Below are positions 42,812-51,292 of a stretch of 64,000 nucleotides of DNA, piece after piece. Positions within the stretch are counted from its first letter, which is position 1; each line of letters starts with the position of its first letter. The position numbers and the translations under genes are program-made. This DNA is from Isoptericola jiangsuensis (GTDB lineage: Bacteria > Actinomycetota > Actinomycetes > Actinomycetales > Cellulomonadaceae), in contig NZ_PDJJ01000001.1 in the NCBI RefSeq assembly GCF_002563715.1, positions 3,596,001 through 3,660,000 of the forward strand, read 5' to 3'. Under the pieces are notes generated by a model. It saw nothing but the letters and a program-made list of their open reading frames with translations. It made no database searches and was not told where the DNA came from.

Positions 42812-44328
42812 TGGACGCCCTCCGAATCGCGTGGGGCATCACCCGCACCATCGCCTCCGCCCTGTGGTGCTTCGTCTGGTGGACAGCGCAAGCCTGGCGG
42901 TGGCTGCTCGCCTGCGGCATCGCGGGCAACGTGCTGCTCATCCTCGACCACACGACCGTGGGTTACCTGGTGCTGTGGTGCGTCCCCGCCTTCTCGCTCC
43001 TGCGAGCGACGTGGGCGGCGGTGCATCCCCTGTCGTACGAGAACGTCCTCGGCGGACCGCTGCGTCGGCGTGGCTGGCGACGACACCTGCGCAAGCACTG
43101 GCCCAAGATCGCCGAACGCTGCGGCCTCACCCTCACCACCCCGGACGCTCGCGTGGTCCCGAGGCTCAAGCGGGTCCGCGCGGACGGCAACACCCTCACG
43201 TTCCAGGTACGTGCCCGCCTCGGCCACACGCTCGACGACCTGACCAGCGCCGCCGAGGCCATCGCCACCTGCCTCGGCGCCGAAGCCGTCGAGACCCGCC
43301 GCCTCGGCGCCGGCTGGCTCGAACTCACCCTCACGATGCGCGAGCTGCTGCACATCCCCACCCTGCCGACCATCCCCGAGACCATCGAGACCGGCGCCGT
43401 CACCCTCGGCCGCTGCTCGGACGGCACCCCCTGGCGGCTCGACCTGACCGCACGACACACCCTCGTCGTCGGACGGTCCGGCGCGGGGAAGGGCTCGATC
43501 TTCTGGGGCATCGCCGGGAACCTCGCCCCCGCCGCCCACGCAGGCATGGCCCGCCTGTGGGGCATCGACCTCAAAGGCGGCGTCGAGGTCTCCGTGGGCT
43601 CCCCGATGTTCTCCCACGTCGCCATGAACGAACCCGACGCCGTCCGCCTCCTCGCGGACCTGCACCGCGTCATCGTCGGGCGTCAGCAGGTCATGCGCGG
43701 CCACGCCCGTATGTTCACCCCGGTCCCCGGCGACCCGATCCATGTGCTGCTCATCGACGAGCTCGCCGTCCTGACCGCCTACGCCGCCAAGGACGTCGTC
43801 AACGAAGCCGCCACCCTGCTCAAGCTGATCCTCACCCAAGGCCGCGCCTTCGGCGTCATGGTCGTCGCGTTCGTCCAGGACCCCCGCAAGGAGACCGTGG
43901 GCATGCGCGACCTGTTCACCCAGACCATCGCCCTCCGCCTCGCCTCGGCCGCAGAGACCCGCATGGTCCTCGGGGATGGCACCGCCGCCCTCGCCCCGGC
44001 CCACCACATCGCACCGACGATGCCCGGCGCGGGCTACCTCGTCGGCGACGACGGACACATCGAACGAGTCCGCGCCGACTACTGGACCGACGACTTCATC
44101 CGCATGGTCGCCGCCACCTACCCCGCACCCCCGACACCGCTCATCGAGTCGCCCACGGCGGAGAACGCTGCCTCTCCTGGCGCTGACGGCGACAGCGACA
44201 CCAACACCGCTGCGGACGGCGACGCTCCCGCACGGCCGGTGCGGACGACGTCGGGCAACACGACGCCTCGCAAGCGCAAGCCGCGCACGCCGCGTCAGCC
44301 CGCGACGTCGGGGGCTCGCCGTGACTGA
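42811..44328 (+). CDS. FtsK/SpoIIIE-type DNA translocase (TraB-like conjugation protein)
   Basis: 505 residues. Two N-terminal membrane helices (about 16-33 and 38-60) anchor it. The ATPase domain has Walker A 'HTLVVGRSGAGKGSIFWGI' (about 220-238), 'RLWGIDLKGGVEVSVG', Walker B 'IHVLLIDELAVLTAY' and 'ILTQGRAFGVMVVAFVQDPRKETV'. In pSAM2-type elements this single protein moves double-stranded DNA between mycelia or cells. The C-terminal tail is Thr/Pro/Arg-rich and probably contacts DNA. It overlaps the Rep gene by eight bases. Confidence 0.9.
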   Translation: MDALRIAWGITRTIASALWCFVWWTAQAWRWLLACGIAGNVLLILDHTTVGYLVLWCVPAFSLLRATWAAVHPLSYENVLGGPLRRRGWRRHLRKHWPKIAERCGLTLTTPDARVVPRLKRVRADGNTLTFQVRARLGHTLDDLTSAAEAIATCLGAEAVETRRLGAGWLELTLTMRELLHIPTLPTIPETIETGAVTLGRCSDGTPWRLDLTARHTLVVGRSGAGKGSIFWGIAGNLAPAAHAGMARLWGIDLKGGVEVSVGSPMFSHVAMNEPDAVRLLADLHRVIVGRQQVMRGHARMFTPVPGDPIHVLLIDELAVLTAYAAKDVVNEAATLLKLILTQGRAFGVMVVAFVQDPRKETVGMRDLFTQTIALRLASAAETRMVLGDGTAALAPAHHIAPTMPGAGYLVGDDGHIERVRADYWTDDFIRMVAATYPAPPTPLIESPTAENAASPGADGDSDTNTAADGDAPARPVRTTSGNTTPRKRKPRTPRQPATSGARRD

Positions 44329-45877
44329 GAGCGCGCAGGGAGGGTTTCCCGGGTTCGGGCCGGATGCGCCGCTCGACCTCGGGGCGCTCTCCTCTGCCGC
44401 TGTCGCCGGGATCGTGGGGCGTCTGCGGGACCGCACGACGGGTGCCTTCGCGGACGCCGTGGCGCGCACGGGCTACTGCTCGCATCCGGTGCGGCTCACG
44501 GGTTCGTCGCGGACCATCGACGCCGCGACGGGCGAGATCCTGGCGGAGTTCCGGTCGGACGACGCTCCGCTGGGCACGCTGTTCCGGGCGTGCGGGAACC
44601 GGCGTGAGTCGGTGTGCCCGGCCTGCTCGCGCGTGTACGCACGGGACACGTTCGAGATGATCCGGGCCGGGCTGCTCGGCGGCAAGACCGTCCCCGCCGA
44701 GGTCGCGGAGAACCCGCTCGTGTTCGCGACGCTCACCGCCCCGTCGTTCGGGCACGTCCACGGCACGCGCACCAAGCACGGTGGTGGCGGGCGCTGCCGC
44801 CCGCACGGTCGGGGCGTCTGCCCGCACGGGCGTCCGCGCTCCTGCACCGCGCAGCATGCCGAGCACGACGCGGCCGTGGGTGGGCCGTTGTGCGACGCCT
44901 GCTACGACTGGCAGTCCGCCGTGGTGTGGCAGTGGCACGCGCCCGAGCTGTGGCGGCGGTTCACCATCGCGATGCGCCGCCAGGTGGCCGACGCCCTCGG
45001 CGTGCGTGAGAGCGACCTCGCCCGGGTGGCATCCGTGCAGTTCGCGAAGGTCGCCGAGTACCAGGTGCGCGGCCTCGTCCACTTCCACGCGCTCATCCGC
45101 CTCGACGGGCCGGACGGCCCCGGCTCCCCCGCCCCGCTGCCGGGCGACGTCCTCGCCGACGCCGTCCGCGCTGCCGCACGCTCCGTCGTCGTCACCGCGC
45201 CGCCCGTGGACGGGGCGGACGTGTCGCGGGTGCTGCGGTTCGGTCAGCAGCTCGACGTGCGGTGCGTGCGCTCCGGCGTGCCGGACAACGACGACGGTAC
45301 CGACGACCTGCGGCCCGAGCAGGTCGCCGGCTACCTCGCGAAGTACTCCACCAAGGGCACCGGCACCGACGCCGCCGAGCCACGCCCGCACCACCAGCGA
45401 CTCATCCGCACCTGCCGGTGGCTCGCCGAACGTGCCGCGACCGCCTGCCGTAGCGTCGCTGGCCCGGACCCGGAGGACGACGACGGCTGCCACTGCGGCC
45501 ACTGCGCCGACAGCCCGTACCGGCTGCTCGCCAAGTGGGCGCACATGCTCGGCTTCCGCGGCCACTTTTCCAGCAAGTCCCGCCGCTACTCCATCCCGCT
45601 CGGTCGCCTGCGCCGCGCCCGCGCCCGGTTCCAGCGGCTCAAGGCCGACGCCGACCGCGACGGCACCCCGATGGACACCGCTGACCTCGAAGCGCGCCTG
45701 CTCGCCGACGACGAAGGCACCACCCTCGTCGTCGGGCACTGGACCTACCAGGGCACCGGCTGGACCAACCCCGGCGACAAGGCCCTCGCCGACGCCGCAG
45801 CCGCGCGTGCCCGCGAGTACGCCCAGTGGAAAGCGCGCACCCGCGGGGGTGAAGTCCCGATCACGCCCGCAGCGTGA
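44321..45877 (+). CDS. Replication initiator protein (RepSA-like, rolling circle)
   Basis: 518 residues. Cysteine/histidine-rich region 'RACGNRRESVCPACSRVYARD' and 'CRPHGRGVCPHGRP...C...C' resemble zinc fingers of pSAM2 RepSA-type initiators. The HUH-like 'RGLVHFHALIRLDG' and the downstream 'VAGYLAKYSTKGTG' (with the candidate nicking Tyr) follow, then 'CHCGHCADSPYRLLAKWAHMLGFRGHFSSKSRRYS', typical of this family. It starts replication of the excised element. The GTG overlaps the traB-like stop, giving a coupled start. Confidence 0.88.
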   Translation: MTESAQGGFPGFGPDAPLDLGALSSAAVAGIVGRLRDRTTGAFADAVARTGYCSHPVRLTGSSRTIDAATGEILAEFRSDDAPLGTLFRACGNRRESVCPACSRVYARDTFEMIRAGLLGGKTVPAEVAENPLVFATLTAPSFGHVHGTRTKHGGGGRCRPHGRGVCPHGRPRSCTAQHAEHDAAVGGPLCDACYDWQSAVVWQWHAPELWRRFTIAMRRQVADALGVRESDLARVASVQFAKVAEYQVRGLVHFHALIRLDGPDGPGSPAPLPGDVLADAVRAAARSVVVTAPPVDGADVSRVLRFGQQLDVRCVRSGVPDNDDGTDDLRPEQVAGYLAKYSTKGTGTDAAEPRPHHQRLIRTCRWLAERAATACRSVAGPDPEDDDGCHCGHCADSPYRLLAKWAHMLGFRGHFSSKSRRYSIPLGRLRRARARFQRLKADADRDGTPMDTADLEARLLADDEGTTLVVGHWTYQGTGWTNPGDKALADAAAARAREYAQWKARTRGGEVPITPAA

Positions 45878-46097
45878 GGGACTTCTGGACCCGGCCCGGC
45901 TCGAACGGGCTGCCACCCTCTCCAAACTGCGGGCAGGACGCACCTTTACCGGTTGGGCACGCCTTGGGCGGGTTGGCCCGAGGCTAGTCCACCGATCAGA
46001 ACCCGGGCGAGAGTATTCGTCGCACGTTCTCAGTACGGCGCTCGACTCAAATCGAAGCGATCAGCAGCTCCACCACGACGACGTAGGAGGAAGCATC

Positions 46098-46325
46098 ATG
46101 AGCACCACGAACGTGACCCAGATCGACCGAACGACCCGCCGCCGACGCCTCATGACGCCGAGCGAGCTGGCCGAGTACCTGGGCGTGAGTCTGCACTGCG
46201 TGTACGCCTGGTCGAGCCGTGGGGGTGGGCCGAAGGTGGTCCACGTCGGCGCTCGGCTGCGCTACCGGCCCGACGACGTCGAGGCGTGGCTGGACAGCGT
46301 CACCGACAGCGACGCGGCGGGCTGA
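46098..46325 (+). CDS. xis: Excisionase (MerR-like helix-turn-helix)
   Basis: 75 residues with 'RLMTPSELAEYLGVSLHCVYAWSSRGGGPKVVHVGARLRYRPDDVEAWL', the HTH_17 type of excisionases. It directs the integrase towards excision. GGAGGAAG precedes the ATG. It is three bases upstream of the integrase gene, the standard arrangement. The 220 bases before it have no gene. Confidence 0.9.
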   Translation: MSTTNVTQIDRTTRRRRLMTPSELAEYLGVSLHCVYAWSSRGGGPKVVHVGARLRYRPDDVEAWLDSVTDSDAAG

Positions 46326-46328
46326 CCG

Positions 46329-47588
46329 ATGGCCCGCCCACCCATCGAGCCGGGTCGTTGGGGGCACATCAGCCGGACGGAGGTCGCCCCCGGCGCCTGG
46401 CGGGCTCGTGCCCGGTACCGCGACGTGTCGGGCGTGCTCCGCAGCGTCGAGGCGCGGGGCCGGTCCGGGGCTGCCGCTCAGCGCGCGCTGGAGGACAAGC
46501 TGCACCGCGCGAGCGGGGACGGCACCAGCAACGGCGGCGCGACCCTCAAACCGGAGACCCGCATGACGGTGGCCTTCGATCAGTGGGTGGCCGAGAAGCG
46601 GGCCGAGGGGCAGGTGACGCCGCAGTCGCTGGCGACGTACCTCGGTGTGCTGGAGCGGGACCTGCGTCCGGCGTTCGGGGCGCTGCGGGTGCGGGAGGTG
46701 ACTCCCGTCGCGGTGAACCGGGTCCTCATGGCGCTCAGCTCGGCGCGGAAGTTCGACACCGCCCGGCAGGCCCGCAACGTGCTGTCGCAGGTCATGATGA
46801 TGTGCGTCCGCTACGGGGCGGCACCGTTCAACCCGGTGCGGGACGCCGTCACGGTGCGCAAGCCGCGACGCGACGAGGTCCGTGCCCTCGGGCTGGAGGA
46901 CATCGCCCTGCTGCGCAAGGCCGTGCGGGAGTGGGAGGACCGTCCCGCGCTCCCCCGCGGTCGGCGGAACATCACGCTCCTGCCGCAGATCGTGGACACG
47001 ATGCTCGGCACCGGGCTGCGGATCGGTGAGTGCCTGGCGCTACGAGAAGCGGACCTCGACCTCGAGGCGGCGATCCCGACGCTCACCGTCACCGGCACCA
47101 TCGTCCGGGTCGAGGGCCGGCTGCTGCGGCAGTCCAAGCCCAAGTCGGACACGTCGCGTCGCACCATCACGCTGCCCGACTTCGTCGTCGCGGCCGTCAC
47201 CGAGTCGCTGGACCTCGGGCTCGACGGCGGGCCGGACGACCTCGTGTTCCCGTCGACCAACGCGACGCCTCGGTCGCCGAGCCGGATCCGCGACCAGCTC
47301 CGCGACGCCCAGGCCGCCATCGGCACCAAGGTCACGCCGCACGACTTCCGCCGCACCGTCGCCACCCAGGTCGCCAACTCCACCACCGTCGCCAACGCGA
47401 CCGCGCTGCTCGGCCACGCCGACGAGGGCACCACCGTGCGGCACTACGTGAAGCGGACCCACGTCGCCCCGGACCTGCGGACGGTGATCGATCAGCTCGT
47501 CACCCAGGCGTCGACGTCGACCTCAGCCAGACACAATGGGAGCGAAGTCGTGACGGTGAGGGCAGAAGCCGGAGGTGAAGGCGAGTGA
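46329..47588 (+). CDS. int: Tyrosine site-specific integrase
   Basis: 419 residues. The arm-binding and core-binding N-terminal regions are intact ('GHISRTEVAPGAWRARARYRDVSGVLRSVEARG', 'QSLATYLGVLERDLRPAFGALRVREVTPVAV'). The catalytic domain has Arg in 'LGTGLRIGECLAL', 'TPHDFRRTVATQVAN' (H-x-x-R) and 'LLGHADEGTTVRHYVKRTH' with the nucleophilic Tyr. It recombines attP with the 3' end of tRNA-Ser. Its C-terminal half is almost identical to the fragment at 33916. It overlaps the next gene by four bases (GTGA). Confidence 0.95.
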   Translation: MARPPIEPGRWGHISRTEVAPGAWRARARYRDVSGVLRSVEARGRSGAAAQRALEDKLHRASGDGTSNGGATLKPETRMTVAFDQWVAEKRAEGQVTPQSLATYLGVLERDLRPAFGALRVREVTPVAVNRVLMALSSARKFDTARQARNVLSQVMMMCVRYGAAPFNPVRDAVTVRKPRRDEVRALGLEDIALLRKAVREWEDRPALPRGRRNITLLPQIVDTMLGTGLRIGECLALREADLDLEAAIPTLTVTGTIVRVEGRLLRQSKPKSDTSRRTITLPDFVVAAVTESLDLGLDGGPDDLVFPSTNATPRSPSRIRDQLRDAQAAIGTKVTPHDFRRTVATQVANSTTVANATALLGHADEGTTVRHYVKRTHVAPDLRTVIDQLVTQASTSTSARHNGSEVVTVRAEAGGEGE

Positions 47589-47986
47589 TCGGGGACTGGA
47601 TCACCGACACCATCGGCGTGCTCATCGGTGCCAAGCTCGGTGACCGCTGGAACGCCCGCAAGCGACGAAAGCTTCAGGCGGAGGGGCGGATCTATCTCTC
47701 CGTCCGTGCCCGGGGAGCAGGGGTACGAGGCGTGACGTCGACCTGGAACCCAGGGCTCTGGACGGTCTCCCCCCAGCGGATCTCGCTGTACCGGCTCTCG
47801 GTGTCCGTCGACCGCATCGTCTCGGTCCGGGAAGCCACTAACCGCGAAGGGTGGAAGTTCGACGGGATCGATCCGCGGTCTGCCGTGCTGGAGGTCGAAT
47901 CCGGTTCCGGCCGCGTCGAGATCGCCGTCATGGCGGACCAGCTGGAGTGGTTCACCCGAGAGGTCGGTGTTCCCTGTGACGACTAG
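47585..47986 (+). CDS. Hypothetical protein coupled to the integrase
   Basis: 133 residues. An N-terminal short hydrophobic stretch (WITDTIGVLIGAKLGDRW) precedes basic residues, then a beta-rich region 'RGVTSTWNPGLWTVSPQRISLYRLSVSVDRIVSVREATNREGW'. GTG overlaps the integrase stop. It ends four bases from the convergent gene. Unknown function; position suggests element accessory. Confidence 0.65.
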   Translation: MIGDWITDTIGVLIGAKLGDRWNARKRRKLQAEGRIYLSVRARGAGVRGVTSTWNPGLWTVSPQRISLYRLSVSVDRIVSVREATNREGWKFDGIDPRSAVLEVESGSGRVEIAVMADQLEWFTREVGVPCDD

Positions 47987-47990
47987 AAGG

Positions 47991-48296
47991 TCACGGCGAG
48001 TGCTGGATCGGGCTCGCCAGCTCGTTGAGGCTCACCATGAACTTCTTCAGGGTGCGCCGCTTGAGCCGACCCGAGAGCGACTCGTCGAACCAGTGGAGCC
48101 AGATCGCGTCGACCTGCTCCACCGTGATCGATCCGTCGTCGACGAGGTGCCGGGCGATGGGTTCGGCTTCGAGCTCGTACTCGTCGAGCGGAGCGCCGTC
48201 CGGGAGGCCGGGCTCCAGCCCGTAGGGGTCGACGTCGTTCAGCAGGGCGAGGACGCCGGACACCGTGCTCTTCCACAGCCTGCTTCGCTCGTTCAC
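47991..48296 (-). CDS. Small DUF1871-like protein
   Basis: About 101 residues: 'LWKSTVSGVLALLNDVDPYGLEPGLPDGAPLDEYELEAEPIARHLVDDGSITVEQVDAIWLHWF'. The pattern N-D-x-D-P-x-G-L ... D-E-Y-x-x-E resembles DUF1871-type proteins found beside toxin-immunity and other accessory genes. Longer starts would run into the tRNA terminator. The GTG follows CATCAT by six bases, a near match to the leaderless pattern. Role unknown. Confidence 0.6.
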   Translation of the reverse strand: MNERSRLWKSTVSGVLALLNDVDPYGLEPGLPDGAPLDEYELEAEPIARHLVDDGSITVEQVDAIWLHWFDESLSGRLKRRTLKKFMVSLNELASPIQHSP

Positions 48297-48345
48297 TCCG
48301 CCATGATGGCGCAGCGCGGGAGCCAAAGTGGTGAGTATCTGGTGA

Positions 48346-48402
48346 CCGGGGAACGACGAAGGGCCCCACATCCGCATAATGCTGCGGGTGGGGCCCTTCG
48401 GG
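48346..48402 (-). terminator. Terminator of the tRNA-Ser gene
   Basis: CGAAGGGCCCCAC and GTGGGGCCCTTCG arms enclose an inner CCGCA/TGCGG hairpin. It lies directly downstream of the tRNA on the minus strand and is partly duplicated at attL. Confidence 0.85.
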
Positions 48403-48418
48403 TGGCGGTAGCGGTGGG
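48384..48418 (+). other. Right attachment site (attR-like direct repeat)
   Basis: 35 bp identical to 35044-35078; its last 16 bases are the 3' end of the tRNA-Ser gene including the encoded CCA. Insertion at this point restores an intact tRNA. Confidence 0.88.
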
Positions 48419-48492
48419 ATTTGAACCCACGGTGGACTTGCACCCACACACGCTTTCGAGGCGTGCTCCTTAGGCCGCTCGGACACGCTACC
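48403..48492 (-). tRNA. tRNA-Ser (anticodon CGA)
   Basis: Minus strand: acceptor GGTAGCG/CGCTACC, anticodon stem CACGC/GCGTG around loop CTCGAAA (CGA), a long variable arm (class II), T-arm GTGGGTTCAAATCCCAC, discriminator G and encoded CCA. It is the integration target of the element to its left. Confidence 0.97.
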
Positions 48493-48600
48493 TTCGCCGG
48501 ACGGACCGGCCTGACGATGCTACCGGACCGGTGGCCTCCGGACGAAATCCGGGGACGCGACGTGGGTCACGCACCGGTCTGGCGCCCGTCGGCGGGCGGG

Positions 48601-48634
48601 TGGTGCGGGTGTAACCCGGGTTACACCCGCACCA
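48601..48634. terminator. 34-bp perfect palindrome downstream of the chitinase gene
   Basis: TGGTGCGGGTGTAACCC followed directly by its reverse complement, with no loop. It is 51 bases past the stop of the minus-strand chitinase gene, so termination is likely, but the lack of any spacer is unusual. Confidence 0.6.
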
Positions 48635-48684
48635 TCCGTGCGGCGTCCCGGCGGCAGGTGGCGCCTGCCGCCGGGCGGTCGGGG

Positions 48685-50418
48685 TCAGGCGCAGGGCGTC
48701 CCGGCGTCCCACGCGTTCCACGTGTTGGCGGCGGGCACCTGGCCGCGGGTCCACCACATGGCGGTGTGGTTCACGCCGGCCTTCGAGACGACGTCGCCCT
48801 TGGTGTAGGTGGCGGTGGCGTCGAAGGCGGGGGCGCAGTCCTCGGCGGCGACGGGGAACGTGCCGCGGGGGCCGACCTCCACCCAGGGGTTCTTCTTGCC
48901 CTCGCCGGGCTCCTGGTCGCGGGTCCACCAGCGGGCCCGGTACTCGGTGCCGTTGTGCGCGACGACGTCACCGGCGGTGTACACGCCGGAGGCGTACCAG
49001 GGGGCGGCGCCGGGGCCCTCGACGAGGGGGCCGGGGGTGGCGGCGCGGAACGAGTCGGCGAGGGTGCTGCCGAGCTGGTTCTTGTAGTCGCCGGCGATGT
49101 CCCAGAAGTAGGCGCCGCCGTAGCCGTTCTCCGCGATCCAGTCGGCCTTCGCGGCGACGGAGCGCGGGGTGTCGAGGCTCCACCACTGGTCGCCGTCGTA
49201 CCGATAGGCCGCGACGGCCTCCTCGTCGTAGTACTCGGTGCCGAGGTCGTGCAGCTCGGAGTAGTTCTTCACACCGATCGCGGCCTCGGCGGCGGCCCCG
49301 GGGGTGGGGTCGTCGACGCCACGCCAGCCCTGGCCGTACGCGGCGAGGCCGAGGACGATCTGGTCGTCGTCGTACCCGGCGGCACGGTAGGCGCCGAGCA
49401 GGCCGTCGGCGGCGAGGCCCCAGTTGGCGCTGGGGTTGTCGGGCCAGGCGTAGGGGTGCAGGTTGCCCTGGTGGCCGGTGCGGTTCGCCACCCAGGTGCC
49501 GTGGTAGTCGTAGCCCTGGATGTTGAGGAAGTCGACGACGTCCGCGAGACGCGGGTCGACCCAGCCGCCCTGGGTGCGGGGCCCCCAGCCGGCGGGCGCG
49601 AACCCGGTGAGCAGGTAGTCCTCGCCGGTGACGGCGGAGCGCTCGTCCAGCTCGGCGCGGAACAGCTCCATCAGCGACAGGAAGTTCTCCTTGTCGACGT
49701 CGGGGTTCGGGGAGGTGTGCTCCCCGGTGGCGGCGGGCCACTCCCAGTCGATGTCGAACCCGTCGAAGATGCCGGCGGCGACGCCGTCGCCGCCCTGGGC
49801 GCCGTAGACGGGCAGGTTGCCGTCGAGGTAGACGTCGAGGCAGGAGTCGACGAGGCGCTGGCGGGACTCGGCGGTGAGCGCGGCCTCGGAGAAGTTGTCG
49901 GACCAGGTCCAGCCGCCGAGCGAGATGGTGATCTGCAGGTCGGGGTACAGCTCCTTGAGCTTGCGGAGCTGGTTGAAGTTCCCGGCGAGGGGCTGGTCGG
50001 CGGTGTCGGCGACGCCGTCGACGGAGTCCTTCGCGCCGACGAGCCGCAGGTAGTCGTTCTCGGGGTCGCCCTCGAGGGTGCCGGGGTCGATGCCGTCGGG
50101 GCCGACGGTCTCGTCGCTGATGTCGCAGACGAGGTCGCTGGTGATGTTCCCGAACGCGTAGGTGAGGTGCGTGAGGTCGGCGACGGCACCGGTCTTGATG
50201 AGGTCGGCGACCTCGTAGTCGTGGGAGTCTCCGGGTCCCCAGCCGGGGAAGTAGCCGAGGGTGCGGAATCCGTTGACGCCGTCGGCGTCGTGCGTGGATC
50301 CGGCGTCGGGGGCGGTGGGCTTGGCGGCCTGAGCGGCGGCGCCGGTGCCGACGACGAGCGCGCCGGCGGTGACGAGGGCGAGGGCCGCGCGGCGGCTCGG
50401 GGTCGAACGGTGTCTCAT
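48685..50418 (-). CDS. Secreted GH18 chitinase with two CBM5/12 domains
   Basis: 577 residues. Signal peptide about 1-31 (RRAALALVTAGALVVGTGAAAQA). The GH18 barrel has 'RTLGYFPGWG', 'DLTHLTYAFGNI', 'LQITISLGGWTWSDNFSEAAL', the catalytic 'GIFDGFDIDWEWP' (D-x-x-D-x-D-x-E, about residue 225), 'VDFLNIQGYDYHG' and 'GAYFWDIAGD'. Two CBM5/12 chitin-binding modules end it ('PWYASGVYTAGDVVAHNGTEYRARWWTRDQEPG', then 'ATATYTKGDVVSKAGVNHTAMWWTRGQVP'). It degrades chitin outside the cell. GAGG precedes the ATG weakly. The 5' leader has the inverted repeat noted at 50439. Confidence 0.95.
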   Translation of the reverse strand: MRHRSTPSRRAALALVTAGALVVGTGAAAQAAKPTAPDAGSTHDADGVNGFRTLGYFPGWGPGDSHDYEVADLIKTGAVADLTHLTYAFGNITSDLVCDISDETVGPDGIDPGTLEGDPENDYLRLVGAKDSVDGVADTADQPLAGNFNQLRKLKELYPDLQITISLGGWTWSDNFSEAALTAESRQRLVDSCLDVYLDGNLPVYGAQGGDGVAAGIFDGFDIDWEWPAATGEHTSPNPDVDKENFLSLMELFRAELDERSAVTGEDYLLTGFAPAGWGPRTQGGWVDPRLADVVDFLNIQGYDYHGTWVANRTGHQGNLHPYAWPDNPSANWGLAADGLLGAYRAAGYDDDQIVLGLAAYGQGWRGVDDPTPGAAAEAAIGVKNYSELHDLGTEYYDEEAVAAYRYDGDQWWSLDTPRSVAAKADWIAENGYGGAYFWDIAGDYKNQLGSTLADSFRAATPGPLVEGPGAAPWYASGVYTAGDVVAHNGTEYRARWWTRDQEPGEGKKNPWVEVGPRGTFPVAAEDCAPAFDATATYTKGDVVSKAGVNHTAMWWTRGQVPAANTWNAWDAGTPCA

Positions 50419-50438
50419 CGATGAGCCTCACTGGGGAA

Positions 50439-50460
50439 CAGGAGTTTGTTCGGACTCCTG
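50439..50460. promoter_or_regulatory. Inverted repeat in the chitinase leader
   Basis: CAGGAGT-TTGTTCGG-ACTCCTG lies between a candidate -10 (TAACTT on the minus strand, just upstream) and the start codon. It could be an operator or a leader hairpin. Confidence 0.5.
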
Positions 50461-50680
50461 CAAGTTAGCGCCTGGGAGTCGCCTGTGACCAGGGACACAC
50501 CGGGATCTCCACCGATTCGTTATCTCGCCTGACAAGGCCCCCGGGGTCGTCCCAGCGTTCCCAGGAAAGTCGCAGGCCCACCACAGCCCCCCGGCGGTCC
50601 GGCCGTGTTCACTCGGTGTTCATCAAGCCCCTGCCAGCCGTCGCGGCCGCCGCCGCACGCCGACACCCGGAGACGCACCC

Positions 50681-51292
50681 ATGTCGCCCTACCTGCTCTA
50701 CGCGATCGACGCCGTCGCCGTCGCCGTCCTCACGTTCGCCCTCTACTTCCCGCGCCACCGGCGCCGCGACCTCGTCGTCGCGTTCCTCGGGATGAACATC
50801 GGGGTCCTGGCCGTCGCGTCCGTCCTCGCGCAGTCCAGCGTCGGCGCCGGCCTCGGGCTCGGACTCTTCGGTGTCCTGTCGATCATCCGGCTGCGCTCCA
50901 ACGAGCTGTCGCAGCACGAGGTCGCCTACTACTTCGCGTCCCTCGCGCTCGGCCTCCTCGGCGGCCTCGGCGCGTCCGTCGGCTGGCTGTCCGTCGCCGG
51001 CATGGCCCTCATCCTGCTCGTCATGGCCCTGGCCGACAGCCCACGCCTGTTCGCCGCGCACCGCACCACGCGCGTCGTCGTCGACCGCGCCATCTCCGAC
51101 CACGGCGCCCTCGTCGCCCACCTGGAGCACCTGCTCGGCGGCCTCGTCCACAGCGCGTCCGTGGAACGCCTCGACCTCGCCAACGACACCACCGTCGTCG
51201 AGGTCCGTTACCGCACCGACGTCGCCCCCGCCCACCTTCCGCCCGACCCCGTGGACGTGCCGCGGCACGCCGACCTGGCGGTGACCCGATGA
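50681..51292 (+). CDS. DUF4956 membrane protein
   Basis: 203 residues with four N-terminal membrane helices ('LLYAIDAVAVAVLTFALYF', 'AFLGMNIGVLAVASVLAQS', 'LGLGLFGVLSIIRLRS', 'YYFASLALGLLGGLG', 'LSVAGMALILLVMALAD') and a soluble C-terminal domain. 'GLFGVLSIIRLRSNELSQHEVAYYF' is the diagnostic DUF4956 stretch. Members are regularly encoded beside VTC-domain proteins. Its stop overlaps the next ATG (ATGA), so it is the first gene of a coupled operon. Confidence 0.88.
   Translation: MSPYLLYAIDAVAVAVLTFALYFPRHRRRDLVVAFLGMNIGVLAVASVLAQSSVGAGLGLGLFGVLSIIRLRSNELSQHEVAYYFASLALGLLGGLGASVGWLSVAGMALILLVMALADSPRLFAAHRTTRVVVDRAISDHGALVAHLEHLLGGLVHSASVERLDLANDTTVVEVRYRTDVAPAHLPPDPVDVPRHADLAVTR

Larger units (their letters stand above)
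35044..48418. mobile_element. Integrative (conjugative) element of the actinomycete pSAM2 type in tRNA-Ser(CGA)
   Basis: About 13.3 kb between identical 35-bp repeats. From the right end inward: accessory genes, tyrosine integrase, excisionase, Rep, FtsK/TraB-type translocase, two small genes and regulators, all in the order seen in AICEs. Cargo at the left is a three-gene ABC-3C-like system. Conjugation in this class needs only the single TraB-type DNA translocase. All key genes look intact, so the element may still be mobile. Confidence 0.88.

Noticed and set aside
45885..45935. tRNA-like GTTCGAGCC T-arm sequence on the minus strand
   Set aside because: No acceptor, D-arm or anticodon arm can be folded around it.
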